Notes: generated from the letters alone by a model not told the origin. A DNA stretch of 39,629 nt from Owenweeksia sp. (GCA_028277105.1 JANQHO010000015.1:1-39629), one strand, 5' to 3'; counted from the first letter of the stretch, positions 1 through 10,376 are shown. Program-made: numbers and translations.

Positions 1-2484
1 TTGACCCAATGTGATGTAACCCAAACCTACATCTTGCAGGGTTTTGAGCTTATTAAAGATCTTAGGGATATTCTCAAAAAATCCTACCGCTGTATTAACG
101 CTCATTTCCAGTACATCGGCAATGGACTTGCCCTTGTAACGCACTTCAAGGGTTTCACGGTTAAAGCGTTTGCCCTGGCAGGTTTCACAGGGGACGTATA
201 CATCGGGTAGAAAATTCATTTCGATCACTCTGATGCCTGCTCCCTCACAGGTTTCGCAGCGTCCGCCTTTTACGTTAAAACTAAAACGGCCCGGTTTGTA
301 GCCTCTTATCTTGGATTCCGGTAAATTGGCAAAGAGCTCCCGTATGTTAGAGAGCACCCCGGTATAAGTAGCTGGATTGGAACGGGGAGTGCGGCCAATG
401 GGAGATTGATCGATGTCGATGACCTTATCGATATTCTTAAGGCCGTTAATGCTCTTAAAAGGCAAAGGATCTTTTACTGATTTGTAAAAATGCCGGCTCA
501 GGGCAGGGTAGAGGGTTTCGTTGATCAAGGTGGATTTACCACTGCCGGACACTCCCGTTATAACGATCAGTTGACCCAGTTCCAGCTCCAGGTTCACTTT
601 TTTGAGATTGTTGCCTTGGGCTCCTTTAAGAGTGATCTTCTTGCCGCTACCTTTCCGTCTCTTGTCGGGAACCAGGATGTCTTTTTTCCCTTTGAGGTAT
701 TGGGCGGTGAGGCTATCAGAATTTAAAATGTCATTATGCGTTCCGTGGGCTACTACCTGGCCGCCCCTTTTACCGGCATAAGGACCGATGTCGTAAATAT
801 AGTCGGCATTTTCGATCATATCCCGGTCATGCTCCACTACTATTACAGAATTGCCTATGTCGCGAAGGTCCTTCAGGGAATCGATCAGCTTGTGGTTATC
901 ACGCTGGTGCAGGCCAATGCTGGGCTCGTCAAGAATGTAAAGCACGTTGACCAATTGCGATCCAATTTGCGTGGCTAAGCGTATTCTTTGTGCTTCACCG
1001 CCCGAAAGGCTTCTGGCTGGCCGGTTTAAGCTGAGGTAATCCAAACCAACATCGAGAAGAAATCCCGTACGGATTCTCAATTCTTTTAATATTTCGGTGG
1101 CGATCTTTTTTTGGCTGTCATCCAGCTGTTCCTGTATGGAGTTCAGCCAGTCGTACAAACGATTAATGCTCATACGGGCCAGCCCGGAAATATTGCAATC
1201 CCCTATCTTAAAATGCCTTGACTCTAATCTCAGACGGTCGCCATTGCAATCGGGACAGGTAATGGTATTCATAAAGCCTTCTGCCCAGCGCTTGATGGAT
1301 TTGCTTTTGCTTTCTTCGCTTTGACTGTTGATGAAGTTGACCAATCCCTCAAAATTGATACTGTACTTACGGGTAACCCCCAGGTTTTTGTTTTCTACTT
1401 CAAAAGCTTCATCGGAACCGTACAAGATCACATCCATCCCCTCTTTGGGAATATCTTTTATTTTGGTGTTGACATCAAAGTCGTATTTGTCACCAATAAT
1501 TTCGATCTGGTTAAAGATCCAGGTTTGTTTGTAGTCTCCCAAAGGCAAAAGACCGCCTTTTTTAATGGTTTTTTCAGGATCGATGATTTTGTCGAGGTCG
1601 ATCTTGGAAATCTGTCCCAGGCCATTACAACGTGGACAGGCTCCTTTGGGAGAGTTAAAAGAAAAAGTATTGGGCTCCGGTTCTGGGTAGGAGATACCGG
1701 TAGTGGGGCACATCAGATTGCGGCTGTAAAAACGGGGGGTATCACTTTCGTGCTCCAGTACCATCAAAACACCTTGCCCTTGCTGCATGGCGGTATTGAT
1801 GGACTCTTTAAGCCTTTTATCATCTCCTCCGGTTACTTTAAGGCGATCTATGACTACCTCTATATCATGGGTTTTGTAGCGATCCAACAGCATCCCTTTT
1901 TCAATATCCCTTATCTCTCCATCAACCCGCACTTTTACAAAACCTTGTTTAGCGATATGCTGGAACAGTTCGCGGTAGTGGCCTTTGCGCGAGCGGATAA
2001 GCGGGGCTAGTAGATTGATGCTCTTGCCCTCGAAATTTTCTACGATCAACTCCCGTATTTTCTCATCGGTATAACTCACCATCTTTTCCCCGGTTTTATA
2101 AGAGTAGGCTACCGAAGCGCGGGCAAAGAGAAGACGTAGGAAATCATAGATTTCAGTAACTGTTCCCACGGTTGAGCGGGGATTCTTGGAGGTGGTTTTT
2201 TGTTCAATGGAGATCACCGGGCTCAAACCGTTGATCTTATCTACATCCGGTCGTTCCAGATTTCCCAGAAATTGCCGGGCATAGGCGGAAAAGGTTTCTA
2301 TATATCTGCGTTGGCCTTCCGCATAAATGGTGTCAAAAGCCAGAGATGATTTACCACTACCGCTTAATCCGGTTATAACTACCAGCTTGTTACGGGGGAT
2401 GGTAACATCTATATTTTTGAGATTGTGTACCCGGGCTCCGAGTACTTCAATTTGTTCGTCTTCGAGAATTTCTTGTTCCGGCAT
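1..2484 (-). CDS. uvrA: Excinuclease ABC subunit A (UvrA), 3' end cut by window edge
   Basis: This is the damage-recognition ATPase of nucleotide excision repair, which loads UvrB on damaged DNA. The frame opens at ATG 2484 and stays open to base 1, giving 828 residues; the rest of the C-terminal ATPase lies outside. Visible features are Walker [10 protein letters not shown] (about residues 39-47), the first ABC signature [12 protein letters not shown] followed by [12 protein letters not shown], a second Walker [11 protein letters not shown], and the zinc module CETCEGAG...PCETCQG. The first zinc site reads CPTTG, with only one Cys of the usual CxxC; I recall this from other Bacteroidota UvrA proteins. 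It lies 36 bases after the lytic transglycosylase stop and may be the last gene of that run. Identity is secure. Confidence 0.97.
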   Translation of the reverse strand, partial: MPEQEILEDEQIEVLGARVHNLKNIDVTIPRNKLVVITGLSGSGKSSLAFDTIYAEGQRRYIETFSAYARQFLGNLERPDVDKINGLSPVISIEQKTTSKNPRSTVGTVTEIYDFLRLLFARASVAYSYKTGEKMVSYTDEKIRELIVENFEGKSINLLAPLIRSRKGHYRELFQHIAKQGFVKVRVDGEIRDIEKGMLLDRYKTHDIEVVIDRLKVTGGDDKRLKESINTAMQQGQGVLMVLEHESDTPRFYSRNLMCPTTGISYPEPEPNTFSFNSPKGACPRCNGLGQISKIDLDKIIDPEKTIKKGGLLPLGDYKQTWIFNQIEIIGDKYDFDVNTKIKDIPKEGMDVILYGSDEAFEVENKNLGVTRKYSINFEGLVNFINSQSEESKSKSIKRWAEGFMNTITCPDCNGDRLRLESRHFKIGDCNISGLARMSINRLYDWLNSIQEQLDDSQKKIATEILKELRIRTGFLLDVGLDYLSLNRPARSLSGGEAQRIRLATQIGSQLVNVLYILDEPSIGLHQRDNHKLIDSLKDLRDIGNSVIVVEHDRDMIENADYIYDIGPYAGKRGGQVVAHGTHNDILNSDSLTAQYLKGKKDILVPDKRRKGSGKKITLKGAQGNNLKKVNLELELGQLIVITGVSGSGKSTLINETLYPALSRHFYKSVKDPLPFKSINGLKNIDKVIDIDQSPIGRTPRSNPATYTGVLSNIRELFANLPESKIRGYKPGRFSFNVKGGRCETCEGAGIRVIEMNFLPDVYVPCETCQGKRFNRETLEVRYKGKSIADVLEMSVNTAVGFFENIPKIFNKLKTLQDVGLGYITLGQ

Positions 2485-2520
2485 TAATCAACAAGGGCAA
2501 TGAAATGAATGGCTGCAAAA

Positions 2521-3540
2521 TTACGGGATTTTAACGTTGGCCGTATCAGAAATGTTTGAAGGTTTGGCAACTGAATCATGCCTTAACGGTAATGAACCTG
2601 CAATATCTTCCTCCAGTATTTCATAATAACCTTCCCTGGGAATTTTAATCTGATATGTTTTGCCTTGTTTATTGGGCAGATATTCATAGCGCAACCAGGG
2701 GTTATGATATTTCAATATGCGATAATTTATCCCGAGTTCACGCGCAAAGCTCCCAAAATCATCAATAGCTGTGTCAACAGCCAGTATTTTGTAGGGAATA
2801 GTGGTATAAAGATCTTTATCACGAAAGCGAAAACCGTATTTTTTGGGATTTTCCAGGATCTCTTTTACCGCCATAATGCGAAAAAGATAGCGCGCAGTTT
2901 CTTCGTTGAGGGTAAGGTCGTAATAATTCTTTGCCTTCTGTCGATCCAGTTGTTTTTTTAAGCCGTTCATTCCCATATTGTAGGAAGCTGCCGCCAGCGT
3001 CCAACTGCCGAATTCATTATATGCATTCCTCAGATAATCACAGGCTGTACGGGTAGCTTTTTCCAAATGGTAGCGCTCGTCTATTTCTTTGGTTATTTCC
3101 AACCCGTATTGTTTACCAGTGTGTTCCATTATTTGCCAAAAACCTACTGCACCGGCCGGTGAAACAACATTGGTAAGGCCGCTTTCCACCAGGGCCAGGT
3201 ATTTAAAGTCTTCCGGTATGCCTTTTTCTTTGAGGATAGGTTCTATTACAGGGAAATATTTGGCTGAACGTTTGTAAAACAAAAGAGACTGAGATTGCCA
3301 GTAAGTGTTTACCAGTAGTTCCCTGTCGTAACGTTCGTAAATATCCGGGTCATTGAAGGGAACTGTTTCTCCGGCAAAACTGACGTCTTCAGGAAGGTTT
3401 AGGGCATAAATGGCGTAATCCTCATTAAAGGATAGCTGATGACTCTGATCATCGGTATTATCGTAGGTGAAAAAACTGAGAAACCTCAGGCCTAATAATA
3501 ATACAGCTATGATGCCAATAGTGCTGAAAAACTTATTCAT
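2521..3540 (-). CDS. Membrane-anchored lytic transglycosylase (MltD/Slt-type)
   Basis: It encodes a 339-residue periplasmic enzyme expected to cleave peptidoglycan glycan strands. Residues 1-24 form a hydrophobic N-terminal signal or anchor. The SLT domain spans about 95-240, with catalytic Glu119 in ALVESGL, then AGAVGFWQIM and AAASYNMGMNG, the three standard motifs of the family. The C-terminal part (about 260-330) resembles the tail of Bacteroidota MltD-like proteins; no clear LysM repeat is visible. I chose ATG 3540 over longer in-frame starts because the hydrophobic segment begins there and the extra upstream residues are antisense-like rfbC sequence in another frame. The start overlaps the rfbC stop by 8 bases, which suggests translational coupling. 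Confidence 0.9.
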   Translation of the reverse strand: MNKFFSTIGIIAVLLLGLRFLSFFTYDNTDDQSHQLSFNEDYAIYALNLPEDVSFAGETVPFNDPDIYERYDRELLVNTYWQSQSLLFYKRSAKYFPVIEPILKEKGIPEDFKYLALVESGLTNVVSPAGAVGFWQIMEHTGKQYGLEITKEIDERYHLEKATRTACDYLRNAYNEFGSWTLAAASYNMGMNGLKKQLDRQKAKNYYDLTLNEETARYLFRIMAVKEILENPKKYGFRFRDKDLYTTIPYKILAVDTAIDDFGSFARELGINYRILKYHNPWLRYEYLPNKQGKTYQIKIPREGYYEILEEDIAGSLPLRHDSVAKPSNISDTANVKIP

Positions 3541-4087
3541 GCCATTCAAATTTTGATTGAAATTCCCTGAAAGAAGGGGCAATCTTATCTTTTTCCGATA
3601 AAGAAGGATTTGCAATATCCCAGGCAATGCCTATATCGGGGTCGTTATAGTATATACTGTTTTCACTTTCTTTATCGTAAAAGTGTGTGCATTTATAAAA
3701 AAAGATAGTTTCGTCCTCCAGGGTAAGAAAGCCATGGGCGAATCCTTCCGGTATCCAAAGCATCTTTTTATTTTCTCCACTGAGTATCACTTTGTGGTAT
3801 TTACCATAGGTAGGCGAGCCTTTCCTTATATCTACTGCCACATCTAATACACTGCCTTGTATAACCCTTACCAGTTTTCCCTGGGCATGGGGAGGTTCCT
3901 GGAAATGCAAACCTCTCAGTACTCCTTTATGAGAGTACGATTGATTGTCCTGGACGAAGTCCACCTGAATACCAGCCTGTGCAAAAACCTGTTGGTTGAA
4001 GGATTCATAAAAATATCCGCGATTATCTCCAAAAACTTTTGGTTCAATTTCCAGCAGATCAGGTATAGGTGTTTTGATGACTTTCAT
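3533..4087 (-). CDS. rfbC: dTDP-4-dehydrorhamnose 3,5-epimerase
   Basis: This 184-residue cupin enzyme converts dTDP-4-keto-6-deoxy-glucose to dTDP-4-keto-L-rhamnose for surface polysaccharide synthesis. Typical RmlC features are present: DNRGYFYES near residue 21, the catalytic His61 in LRGLHFQEPP, GFAHGF near 115-120, and the conserved Tyr131 in FFYKCTHFY, the usual catalytic tyrosine position. ATG 4087 gives the classic N-terminus MKVIKTPIPDLLEIEP; an earlier in-frame start at 4096 would add only three residues. No rfbA, rfbB or rfbD neighbour is in the window, so the gene stands apart from a dTDP-rhamnose cluster. It follows recQ by 44 bases and overlaps the transglycosylase start. Confidence 0.95.
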   Translation of the reverse strand: MKVIKTPIPDLLEIEPKVFGDNRGYFYESFNQQVFAQAGIQVDFVQDNQSYSHKGVLRGLHFQEPPHAQGKLVRVIQGSVLDVAVDIRKGSPTYGKYHKVILSGENKKMLWIPEGFAHGFLTLEDETIFFYKCTHFYDKESENSIYYNDPDIGIAWDIANPSLSEKDKIAPSFREFQSKFEWHE

Positions 4088-4131
4088 AAGCTGCAAAACT
4101 ACTAAGAAGAGGTTTAGTAAAGCAAAATGAT

Positions 4132-6321
4132 TTAATTGGCTACCTCACTCAGGAATTTAATTCTAACCAACCGCAATTCCTCTTCATCGTAGTCACCGTC
4201 AAATTCTTCGTGGGCTTCTGAAAGATCATCGGTTTCTGCTTCCATAAAGTAATCATAGACCTCTTCAACCTGATCTTCGTCCAGCATGTTTTCGAGGTAG
4301 TAATCTATATTGACTTTGGTTCCGGAATTAACGATATGTTCAATTTCGGTGATAAGGTTGTTCATACTCAGACCCTTGGCTGAAGCGATATCATCTAGAG
4401 GGAGTTTGCGGTCGGTGCTTTGGATGATGTAAACCTTAAGCCCGGATTTATTCACCACTGATTTCACCACAAAATCATCGGGCTTTTGAATATCGTTTTC
4501 TTCTACATAACCAGCAATGGCCTTGATAAAGGGTTTCCCAAACTTATTGGCTTTTCCTTCGCCTACACCACTGATATTTTTGAGTTCTTCTAAAGTGGTA
4601 GGATAGTTCAGGGCCATTTCATTGAGTGAGTTTTCCTGGAAAACGGCATAGGGAGGTACGCCTTTTTCCTTAGCTACTCTGCGGGTGAGGTCTTTAAGAA
4701 GGTTAAAAAGGGTTTGATCCAGGGCTGCCCCACCACCTTTCTGATCAGTTATAATAACCTCGTCATCGCCTTCCTCATCATAGTCGTGATCCTCTGCCAT
4801 CATAAAACTCACAGGATTCTGGATGAAATCATCACCCTTATCAGTAAGCAGTAAAACACCGTATTTTTCAATATCCTTTTTGAGTAAACCGGCTACTATG
4901 GCCTGGCGGATAACGCTCATCCAATGTTTTTCGTCCTGATCGGCCCCTTCATTGTATTGGCTTAACTGGTCAGCTTTGTACTGACGCAGCATAGTAGTGA
5001 GTTTACCGATGAGTATCTGGACTATCGGTTGGGCTTTAAACTTTTCGTTAGTGGCTTTTACGGTTTCCAAAACCAGTTTTACATCGTCTTTGGCTTCAAA
5101 CTTTTTGCGGGGATGCCTGGTATTGTCGTCATTGGCAGCTCCCGGCCCGTTGACTTCGTCAAATTTTTCTCCAAAATAGTGTAAGAGAAATTTTCTGCGG
5201 TTCATGCTGGTTTCAGCGTAAGCCACCACTTCCTGGAGTAACTGCATACCCACTTCTTGCTCTGAAACAGGTTTGCCGTGCAGGAATTTTTCAAGTTTTT
5301 CAATGTCTTTGTAGGAGTAAAAGGCAATACAGTTGCCCTCTCCGCCATCACGACCCGCTCTCCCGGTTTCCTGGTAGTAACTTTCCAGGCTTTTAGGGAT
5401 ATCGTAATGAATAACAAATCGCACATCAGGCTTGTCAATACCCATACCAAAAGCAATGGTAGCCACAATTACATCAGCATCTTCCATCAGGAAGGCATCC
5501 TGGTGTTTAACTCTTGTAGAAGCATCTAAACCTGCGTGATAGGGAAGGGCTTTGATACCGTTTACCTGGAGGGTTTGCGCCATTTCCTCTACCGTTTTAC
5601 GGCTAAGGCAGTAAATGATACCGCTTTTACCCATGTTCTGTTTGATAAAGCGAATGATCTCTTTATCAACATGTTTAGTTTTAGGCCTTACCTCATAATA
5701 CAGGTTAGGCCGGTTAAAAGATGCTTTGAATACTTTGGCATTTTCCATGCCCAGGTTCTTCTTGATATCGTTCTGTACTTTGGGAGTGGCAGTAGCAGTA
5801 AGGGCTATAACCGGTTTTCGACCTATTTTGGCAATAATATTCCTCAGGTTGCGGTACTCCGGGCGGAAATCGTGCCCCCACTCCGATATACAGTGCGCCT
5901 CGTCTATCGCAAAAAATGAGATGTTAACCTTGTAGAAAAATTCTACATTATCTTCCTTGGTGAGAGATTCAGGGGCTACGTAAAGTAGTTTGGTAACACC
6001 GTTTAAGATGTCGGTTTTTACCTGTTCAGTTTCTCTTTTAGTCAGAGAGGAATTCAATACATGGGCTACGCCATTCTCCTCAGAAAACCCCCGCAGGGAA
6101 TCCACCTGGTTTTTCATCAGAGCGATGAGGGGAGAAACCACTATAGCTGTTCCTTCCTGCATAAGAGCAGGTAGCTGGTAACAAAGAGATTTACCGCCAC
6201 CGGTAGGCATTATTACAAAAGTGTCATTACCATCAATAACACTTTTTACAATAGCCTCCTGGTTTCCTTTAAACTGATTGAAACCAAAAAACTTTTTTAA
6301 CTGCTCCTGAATTGTCAGCAT
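4132..6321 (-). CDS. recQ: ATP-dependent DNA helicase RecQ
   Basis: This is a 3'-5' superfamily 2 helicase of 729 residues, acting in recombination and fork repair. Walker A PTGGGKS has Lys44, the DEAH box is at 140-143 in AIDEAHCISEWGHDFRPEY, motif V is ATIAFGMGIDKPDVR and motif VI is YYQETGRAGRDG. A winged-helix region and an HRDC domain (around ISGVGEGKANKFGKPF) follow, then an acidic tail of about 120 residues. The four zinc-binding cysteines of the RQC region are absent (see findings). I start at ATG 6321; an upstream TTG at 6333 would fall inside a TAGGTTTG promoter-like box. It is divergent from tatC. Confidence 0.96.
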   Translation of the reverse strand: MLTIQEQLKKFFGFNQFKGNQEAIVKSVIDGNDTFVIMPTGGGKSLCYQLPALMQEGTAIVVSPLIALMKNQVDSLRGFSEENGVAHVLNSSLTKRETEQVKTDILNGVTKLLYVAPESLTKEDNVEFFYKVNISFFAIDEAHCISEWGHDFRPEYRNLRNIIAKIGRKPVIALTATATPKVQNDIKKNLGMENAKVFKASFNRPNLYYEVRPKTKHVDKEIIRFIKQNMGKSGIIYCLSRKTVEEMAQTLQVNGIKALPYHAGLDASTRVKHQDAFLMEDADVIVATIAFGMGIDKPDVRFVIHYDIPKSLESYYQETGRAGRDGGEGNCIAFYSYKDIEKLEKFLHGKPVSEQEVGMQLLQEVVAYAETSMNRRKFLLHYFGEKFDEVNGPGAANDDNTRHPRKKFEAKDDVKLVLETVKATNEKFKAQPIVQILIGKLTTMLRQYKADQLSQYNEGADQDEKHWMSVIRQAIVAGLLKKDIEKYGVLLLTDKGDDFIQNPVSFMMAEDHDYDEEGDDEVIITDQKGGGAALDQTLFNLLKDLTRRVAKEKGVPPYAVFQENSLNEMALNYPTTLEELKNISGVGEGKANKFGKPFIKAIAGYVEENDIQKPDDFVVKSVVNKSGLKVYIIQSTDRKLPLDDIASAKGLSMNNLITEIEHIVNSGTKVNIDYYLENMLDEDQVEEVYDYFMEAETDDLSEAHEEFDGDYDEEELRLVRIKFLSEVAN

Positions 6322-6330
6322 ATTTGTTTC

Positions 6331-6338
6331 CAAACCTA
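6331..6338 (-). promoter_or_regulatory. Candidate Bacteroidota -7 box for recQ
   Basis: On the minus strand this reads TAGGTTTG, an exact match to TAnnTTTG, the -7 element of the Bacteroidota primary sigma factor. It sits 9 bases before ATG 6321, so transcripts would be nearly leaderless. No TTG lies at the right distance upstream, which weakens the call. Confidence 0.3.
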
Positions 6339-6475
6339 AAAATCGACTTTATTCTAATCTTTCTTGCTTACAAGATACTACAAACGCATTATTATAAAAA
6401 TATTGCCAGTATAAAATCTTCTCCACATTTATTTAAAAGTTAAGACCTTTGCCCGGCTTTACGGCAAGAAAACCT

Positions 6476-7315
6476 ATGGGAAAGAAAAATGAAGGAGAAA
6501 TGTCTTTTTTGCAACACCTGGAGGTGCTGCGTTGGCATTTAGTTCGCTCTTTTACAGCTATACTGTTTTTTGCGATTGTTTGTTTTCTCGGCAAAAATAT
6601 ATTGTTTGATGTTATAATCTTTGGTCCGAAAGACCCTGATTTTATCACGTATCAACTTTTTTGCCAATTTACCCGTGCTCTGGGTGTTAAAGAGGTTTTT
6701 TGCCTGGAAGAAATGCCATTTCAAATATTGAATACCAAAATGGCGGGTCAGTTCAGCACCCATATATGGGTTTCTTTTATAGCTGGCTTTATATTGGCTT
6801 TCCCATACATATTATGGGAGTTGTGGCGTTTTGTAAGCCCTGGCCTTTACGAAAGTGAAAGGAAGTATTCCAGGGTCATTCTCTTTTTTGGGGCTATTTT
6901 GTTTTTGCTGGGCGTATTATTTGGTTATTACGTCATTGTCCCTCTCTCTATCCAGTTTTTGGGAGGTTATAACATCAGTAATGAGATCACCAATTTTATA
7001 GATTTACTTTCGTACATAAGCACCGTGGCGACCGTAACACTTTCTACCGGTCTGGTTTTTGAGTTGCCTATCATCGTTTATTTCCTGGCCCGTTTGGGTA
7101 TTCTTACTCCTCAGTGGATGAAAAAATACCGCAGGCATGCTTTTGTGGTTATATTGATATTGTCGGCTATTATTACCCCACCCGATATATCTAGCCAGGT
7201 TTTAGTAACTATTCCCATTGTTGTTTTATACGAGGTGAGTATTAAAATATGCGCCAGAGTAATCAGAAGGCAACAAAAGCAGGAACTCACAAACCAGAAG
7301 GAAAAGGCCGTTTAA
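6476..7315 (+). CDS. tatC: Sec-independent protein translocase TatC
   Basis: This 279-residue polytopic inner-membrane protein is the twin-arginine signal receptor that carries folded proteins across the membrane. The conserved N-terminal motif appears as [13 protein letters not shown], with the key Glu at residue 16. The periplasmic loop carries [14 protein letters not shown], matching the family F..PGL...E pattern. About six hydrophobic segments are visible, and ITPPDISSQ near the end is typical. ATG 6476 is preferred over TTG 6449 because it gives the normal short cytoplasmic N-terminus. No tatA or tatB is present nearby; tat genes are often scattered in this phylum. lptB follows after 16 bases. 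Confidence 0.96.
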   Translation: MGKKNEGEMSFLQHLEVLRWHLVRSFTAILFFAIVCFLGKNILFDVIIFGPKDPDFITYQLFCQFTRALGVKEVFCLEEMPFQILNTKMAGQFSTHIWVSFIAGFILAFPYILWELWRFVSPGLYESERKYSRVILFFGAILFLLGVLFGYYVIVPLSIQFLGGYNISNEITNFIDLLSYISTVATVTLSTGLVFELPIIVYFLARLGILTPQWMKKYRRHAFVVILILSAIITPPDISSQVLVTIPIVVLYEVSIKICARVIRRQQKQELTNQKEKAV

Positions 7316-7331
7316 TATATATTGCATTGGA

Positions 7332-8087
7332 ATGAAATTAAGGGCAGATAATATTGTAAAAAAATACCGCACCCGCACCGTGGTAAAAGGAGTTAGCTTT
7401 GAAGTGGACCAGGGCGAGATCGTAGGTTTATTAGGACCAAACGGGGCCGGAAAGACTACTTCTTTTTATATGGTAGTAGGTTTGATCAAACCTAATTCCG
7501 GACATGTTTACCTCGATCAGGAGGAAATTACTAAAGATCCTATGTATCGCAGATCGCAAAAAGGAATAGGTTACCTGGCGCAGGAAGCCTCGGTATTCCG
7601 TAAACTTTCGGTAGAAGATAACATATTGGGAGTTTTGGAAATGTCGGGGATTTCCAGGGAAAAACAGAGGGAGAAACTGGAGAGCTTACTAGATGAGTTT
7701 GGTTTACAACACATCCGCAAAAACCGGGGCGACTTGCTTTCGGGAGGGGAGCGCAGGCGTACGGAAATAGCAAGGGCACTGGCTGTAGACCCCAAATTTA
7801 TACTTTTGGATGAGCCCTTTGCCGGAGTAGATCCTATTGCGGTAGAAGATATCCAGAGTATTGTGGCTTCTCTTAAAAAGAAGAATATCGGTATCCTGAT
7901 AACCGATCACAATGTGCAGGAAACCCTGGCCATTACTGATCGTACCTACCTGATGTTTGAGGGGCGGATTCTCAAATCCGGAACAGCAGAAGAATTGGCA
8001 CAAGACAAGCAGGTGAGGAAAGTTTACCTGGGTAAAAACTTTGAACTTCGTAAAAAGAGAGAAGATATTTTTAATAAAACGAGCTGA
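7332..8087 (+). CDS. lptB: LPS export ABC transporter ATP-binding protein LptB
   Basis: The 251-residue cytoplasmic ATPase powers extraction of lipopolysaccharide from the inner membrane with LptF, LptG and LptC. All ABC motifs are intact: Walker [10 protein letters not shown] (about 35-43), Q-loop YLAQEASVF, signature [15 protein letters not shown], Walker [14 protein letters not shown] and H-loop TDHNVQ. The LSGGERRR and FAGVDP forms separate LptB from generic ABC ATPases. It is probably cotranscribed with tatC. Its stop lies only 2 bases from the stop of the convergent Sua5 gene, and I see no bidirectional hairpin between them. Confidence 0.96.
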   Translation: MKLRADNIVKKYRTRTVVKGVSFEVDQGEIVGLLGPNGAGKTTSFYMVVGLIKPNSGHVYLDQEEITKDPMYRRSQKGIGYLAQEASVFRKLSVEDNILGVLEMSGISREKQREKLESLLDEFGLQHIRKNRGDLLSGGERRRTEIARALAVDPKFILLDEPFAGVDPIAVEDIQSIVASLKKKNIGILITDHNVQETLAITDRTYLMFEGRILKSGTAEELAQDKQVRKVYLGKNFELRKKREDIFNKTS

Positions 8088-8089
8088 TT

Positions 8090-9049
8090 CTACCGGGTAC
8101 TGGCCCTGAGCAGCCGGTCGTTTATAGCTTTGCCCAGGCCCTCTTCTGGAAACCTTTCTGCCAGGATAATATCAGCGTCACTTTGGTCGAGTTCCCGTAA
8201 GGTCTTGAAAAGTTTAGCTGCAGCTTCTTTGAGGTCGCCACCGGGAGAAAGTATTCGTTGGTAATTCTCAGGTATACAATTTACCTTTCTGCAAAAAGTT
8301 ATGGTAGCAACTCTTTTTCCCTTACTTACTTTATAGTTTCGTTCCATATCGCCAAAAAGCAGGTTTTTCCGTGGAGAATAATGAGAACTGAGCATACCCG
8401 GAGCATTGGGATTGCTACTGGATGTTTTGATCTCAATGCGTTTTATTCCCGTTACTTTCTCAATATCTTCAATTGCCAGCCCGCCCAAGCGGAGAATTAC
8501 TGGCTTTTCTCCTGAAAGATCAATAATAGTGGATTCTATACCTACGGAGGCAGGTCCACCATCGAGTATATATTCTATGTAGTTACCTAGCTGTTCGTTT
8601 ACGTGCTTTGCAGAAGTGGGGCTGATATAACCAAAAGGATTAGCACTGGGGGCTGCCAGGGGAAATCCGGTTTTTTGCAATAACTGACGGGTAAGGGGGT
8701 GACGCGGAAAGCGTATACCAACTGTTGGATTACCGGCAGTTACCAGATCGGGAATTACCTCCTTTTTAGGTAAGATATAAGTTATAGGCCCGGGGCTGAA
8801 AGCCTTGTAGAGAGTTTGAAAAACCGGTGGAATGCTGTGGCAGAATTCGGGTAACTGTTTTGCATCATAAAGATGAACAATTAAAGGGTCAAAGGCCGGC
8901 CGTTTCTTGACCTCAAAGATTTGCGCTACTGTACTAACCTCAAGTGCATTGGCTGCTAATCCGTAAACGGTTTCAGTGGGAATTGCTACTAATTTACCTC
9001 TTTGTAAGAGATCATGGGCTCTGTCAATATCTTTACCAGACTCAGCCAT
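8090..9049 (-). CDS. L-threonylcarbamoyladenylate synthase (Sua5/YrdC/YwlC family)
   Basis: This makes threonylcarbamoyl-AMP from threonine, bicarbonate and ATP for the t6A37 modification of ANN-decoding tRNAs. At 319 residues it has the long Sua5 layout: a YrdC catalytic domain (about 10-205), with PTETVYGLAANA near 24 and the family motifs KKRPAFDPLIVH, RFPRHPL, PLAAPSANPFGYISPT and GGPASVGIESTIID. A shorter C-terminal Sua5 domain begins after the linker SSHYSPRKN. ATG 9049 leaves a single base after the stop of the T9SS plug-domain gene, so the two are probably cotranscribed and coupled. Confident in function; the symbol is withheld because naming varies. Confidence 0.94.
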   Translation of the reverse strand: MAESGKDIDRAHDLLQRGKLVAIPTETVYGLAANALEVSTVAQIFEVKKRPAFDPLIVHLYDAKQLPEFCHSIPPVFQTLYKAFSPGPITYILPKKEVIPDLVTAGNPTVGIRFPRHPLTRQLLQKTGFPLAAPSANPFGYISPTSAKHVNEQLGNYIEYILDGGPASVGIESTIIDLSGEKPVILRLGGLAIEDIEKVTGIKRIEIKTSSSNPNAPGMLSSHYSPRKNLLFGDMERNYKVSKGKRVATITFCRKVNCIPENYQRILSPGGDLKEAAAKLFKTLRELDQSDADIILAERFPEEGLGKAINDRLLRASTR

Positions 9050-9050
9050 A

Positions 9051-10376
9051 TCAATAGAGGTCCTCAGAGCTTACTTCAGTATAGCCCACCAGGCGATCGT
9101 AACGTTGTCCTATCTCGCGATTATAGACAAAAATTTGATAAGTATTCTCGGTTTCCCAATGGCTTCCTTCAATAGTTTCGATATCCACTCCTTTTTTCTT
9201 TCTGTCCATGATGGCATACATGTAATTATAGTAACCTTGTTTTAACAAAACCCTGGCCCGGTAAGCCCCACGGCTGTAATCATACTGCATTTTATAATCG
9301 GATAGCAGCTTCCAGTCGGTTATCTTTCCGTAGATGTAAACATCGCTCGACTCCAGGGGAGACGGGTACTCCAACATAAAATCTACGTAGGCATAATCGG
9401 CCTCTACATTGGAATTAGCAGCATTGAGCCTGCGAATGGTGTATTGCCCGTTAATATCAAAGTATACGGCATAACGGGAAATATTACGGGGATTGTCCAC
9501 TTTAAGATAGGCGGTATATACACTGTCGCGGTTTATTCTCCTTACATTTTGGGTAAGGGATTGCAGTTCTTTAATATCGAAGAAACGAAACTCATTGATC
9601 CCCTCAAAAGCATTTTCCTGGTCATACTGGTATATCAGCTGAGAGTTCTGTAAAAAAAGAGGTTTGAGATTAGTAATAGGATTATCGGTTCTTTGATTCT
9701 GCATGAGCACCACCTGTAAATCCTGGAAGGGGTTTTGAATAGTGTAGCCCGAATGATTAATAGTGAAATCAATCTCTTGCCTGCTCAACATACTTTCCAC
9801 CTGGGTTCCCCTGCGAACCTGAGCCCCTACTGAAACCACATCTTCGTAAATTCTGAAGCGTTTTGTAAAAACCAGGTGTTCCTCATTTTCATCAGTAAAC
9901 ACTTTTAGAAGGTAATTGCCAGATTTAGTGAAGTTCATGTTATTATTAGGTAACTCCAACCAGTAATGTGTGTATGGAATTAAAGCATTGATGGAATATT
10001 CGTAATTCTGGATATAAAACTGCTGGAAATTACTCAGGTACTCCTGTTTGAGCAGGTTAGAGGGAGTCCAGTCAGCATTACAATGAACAACAGTATAACT
10101 GAATTCGGTGTACTCTTCAAAGAGATCGTCAAAACTGAGGAGTAAGCGTTCTCCGCTTCTGAGTTTAATGATGGGCATAGCCAGATCATTACCTACAGGA
10201 TGTAAGCGTACTGTTTTAATGCCGGGTAAGTAAATATGGTCTTCATATACTAATTGCCCTTCGTTGTAATATACGTCACTGGCGTTTTGAGCAGTTAAAG
10301 AAATTGAAGAACACGCCAATGTAAGTATGATAAATACCTTTACCGCAGATTGAATAGAGTTAGCTGAATAATCCAA
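9051..10376 (-). CDS. T9SS plug-domain protein (DUF5103), exported
   Basis: The protein has 441 residues with an N-terminal signal peptide ending near SLTAQN. The body matches my knowledge of DUF5103: LPGIKTVRLHP, LSFDDL, YTVVHCNADWTPSNLLKQEYL and, near the end, YIYGKITDWKL with a Tyr-rich C-terminus. The family is named after the plug that closes one face of the SprA translocon of the type IX secretion system, so the expected location is the periplasmic side of the outer membrane. No ATG exists near the signal peptide; the frame opens with TTG at 10376, just after an in-frame TAA, so a TTG start is likely. The T9SS-sorted cargo protein at 36857-39433 fits a working T9SS. Confidence 0.85.
   Translation of the reverse strand: MDYSANSIQSAVKVFIILTLACSSISLTAQNASDVYYNEGQLVYEDHIYLPGIKTVRLHPVGNDLAMPIIKLRSGERLLLSFDDLFEEYTEFSYTVVHCNADWTPSNLLKQEYLSNFQQFYIQNYEYSINALIPYTHYWLELPNNNMNFTKSGNYLLKVFTDENEEHLVFTKRFRIYEDVVSVGAQVRRGTQVESMLSRQEIDFTINHSGYTIQNPFQDLQVVLMQNQRTDNPITNLKPLFLQNSQLIYQYDQENAFEGINEFRFFDIKELQSLTQNVRRINRDSVYTAYLKVDNPRNISRYAVYFDINGQYTIRRLNAANSNVEADYAYVDFMLEYPSPLESSDVYIYGKITDWKLLSDYKMQYDYSRGAYRARVLLKQGYYNYMYAIMDRKKKGVDIETIEGSHWETENTYQIFVYNREIGQRYDRLVGYTEVSSEDLY

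Noticed and set aside
1..2010. Plus-strand frames opposite uvrA
   Set aside because: They overlap a continuous minus-strand frame with full UvrA motifs and show no domain features.
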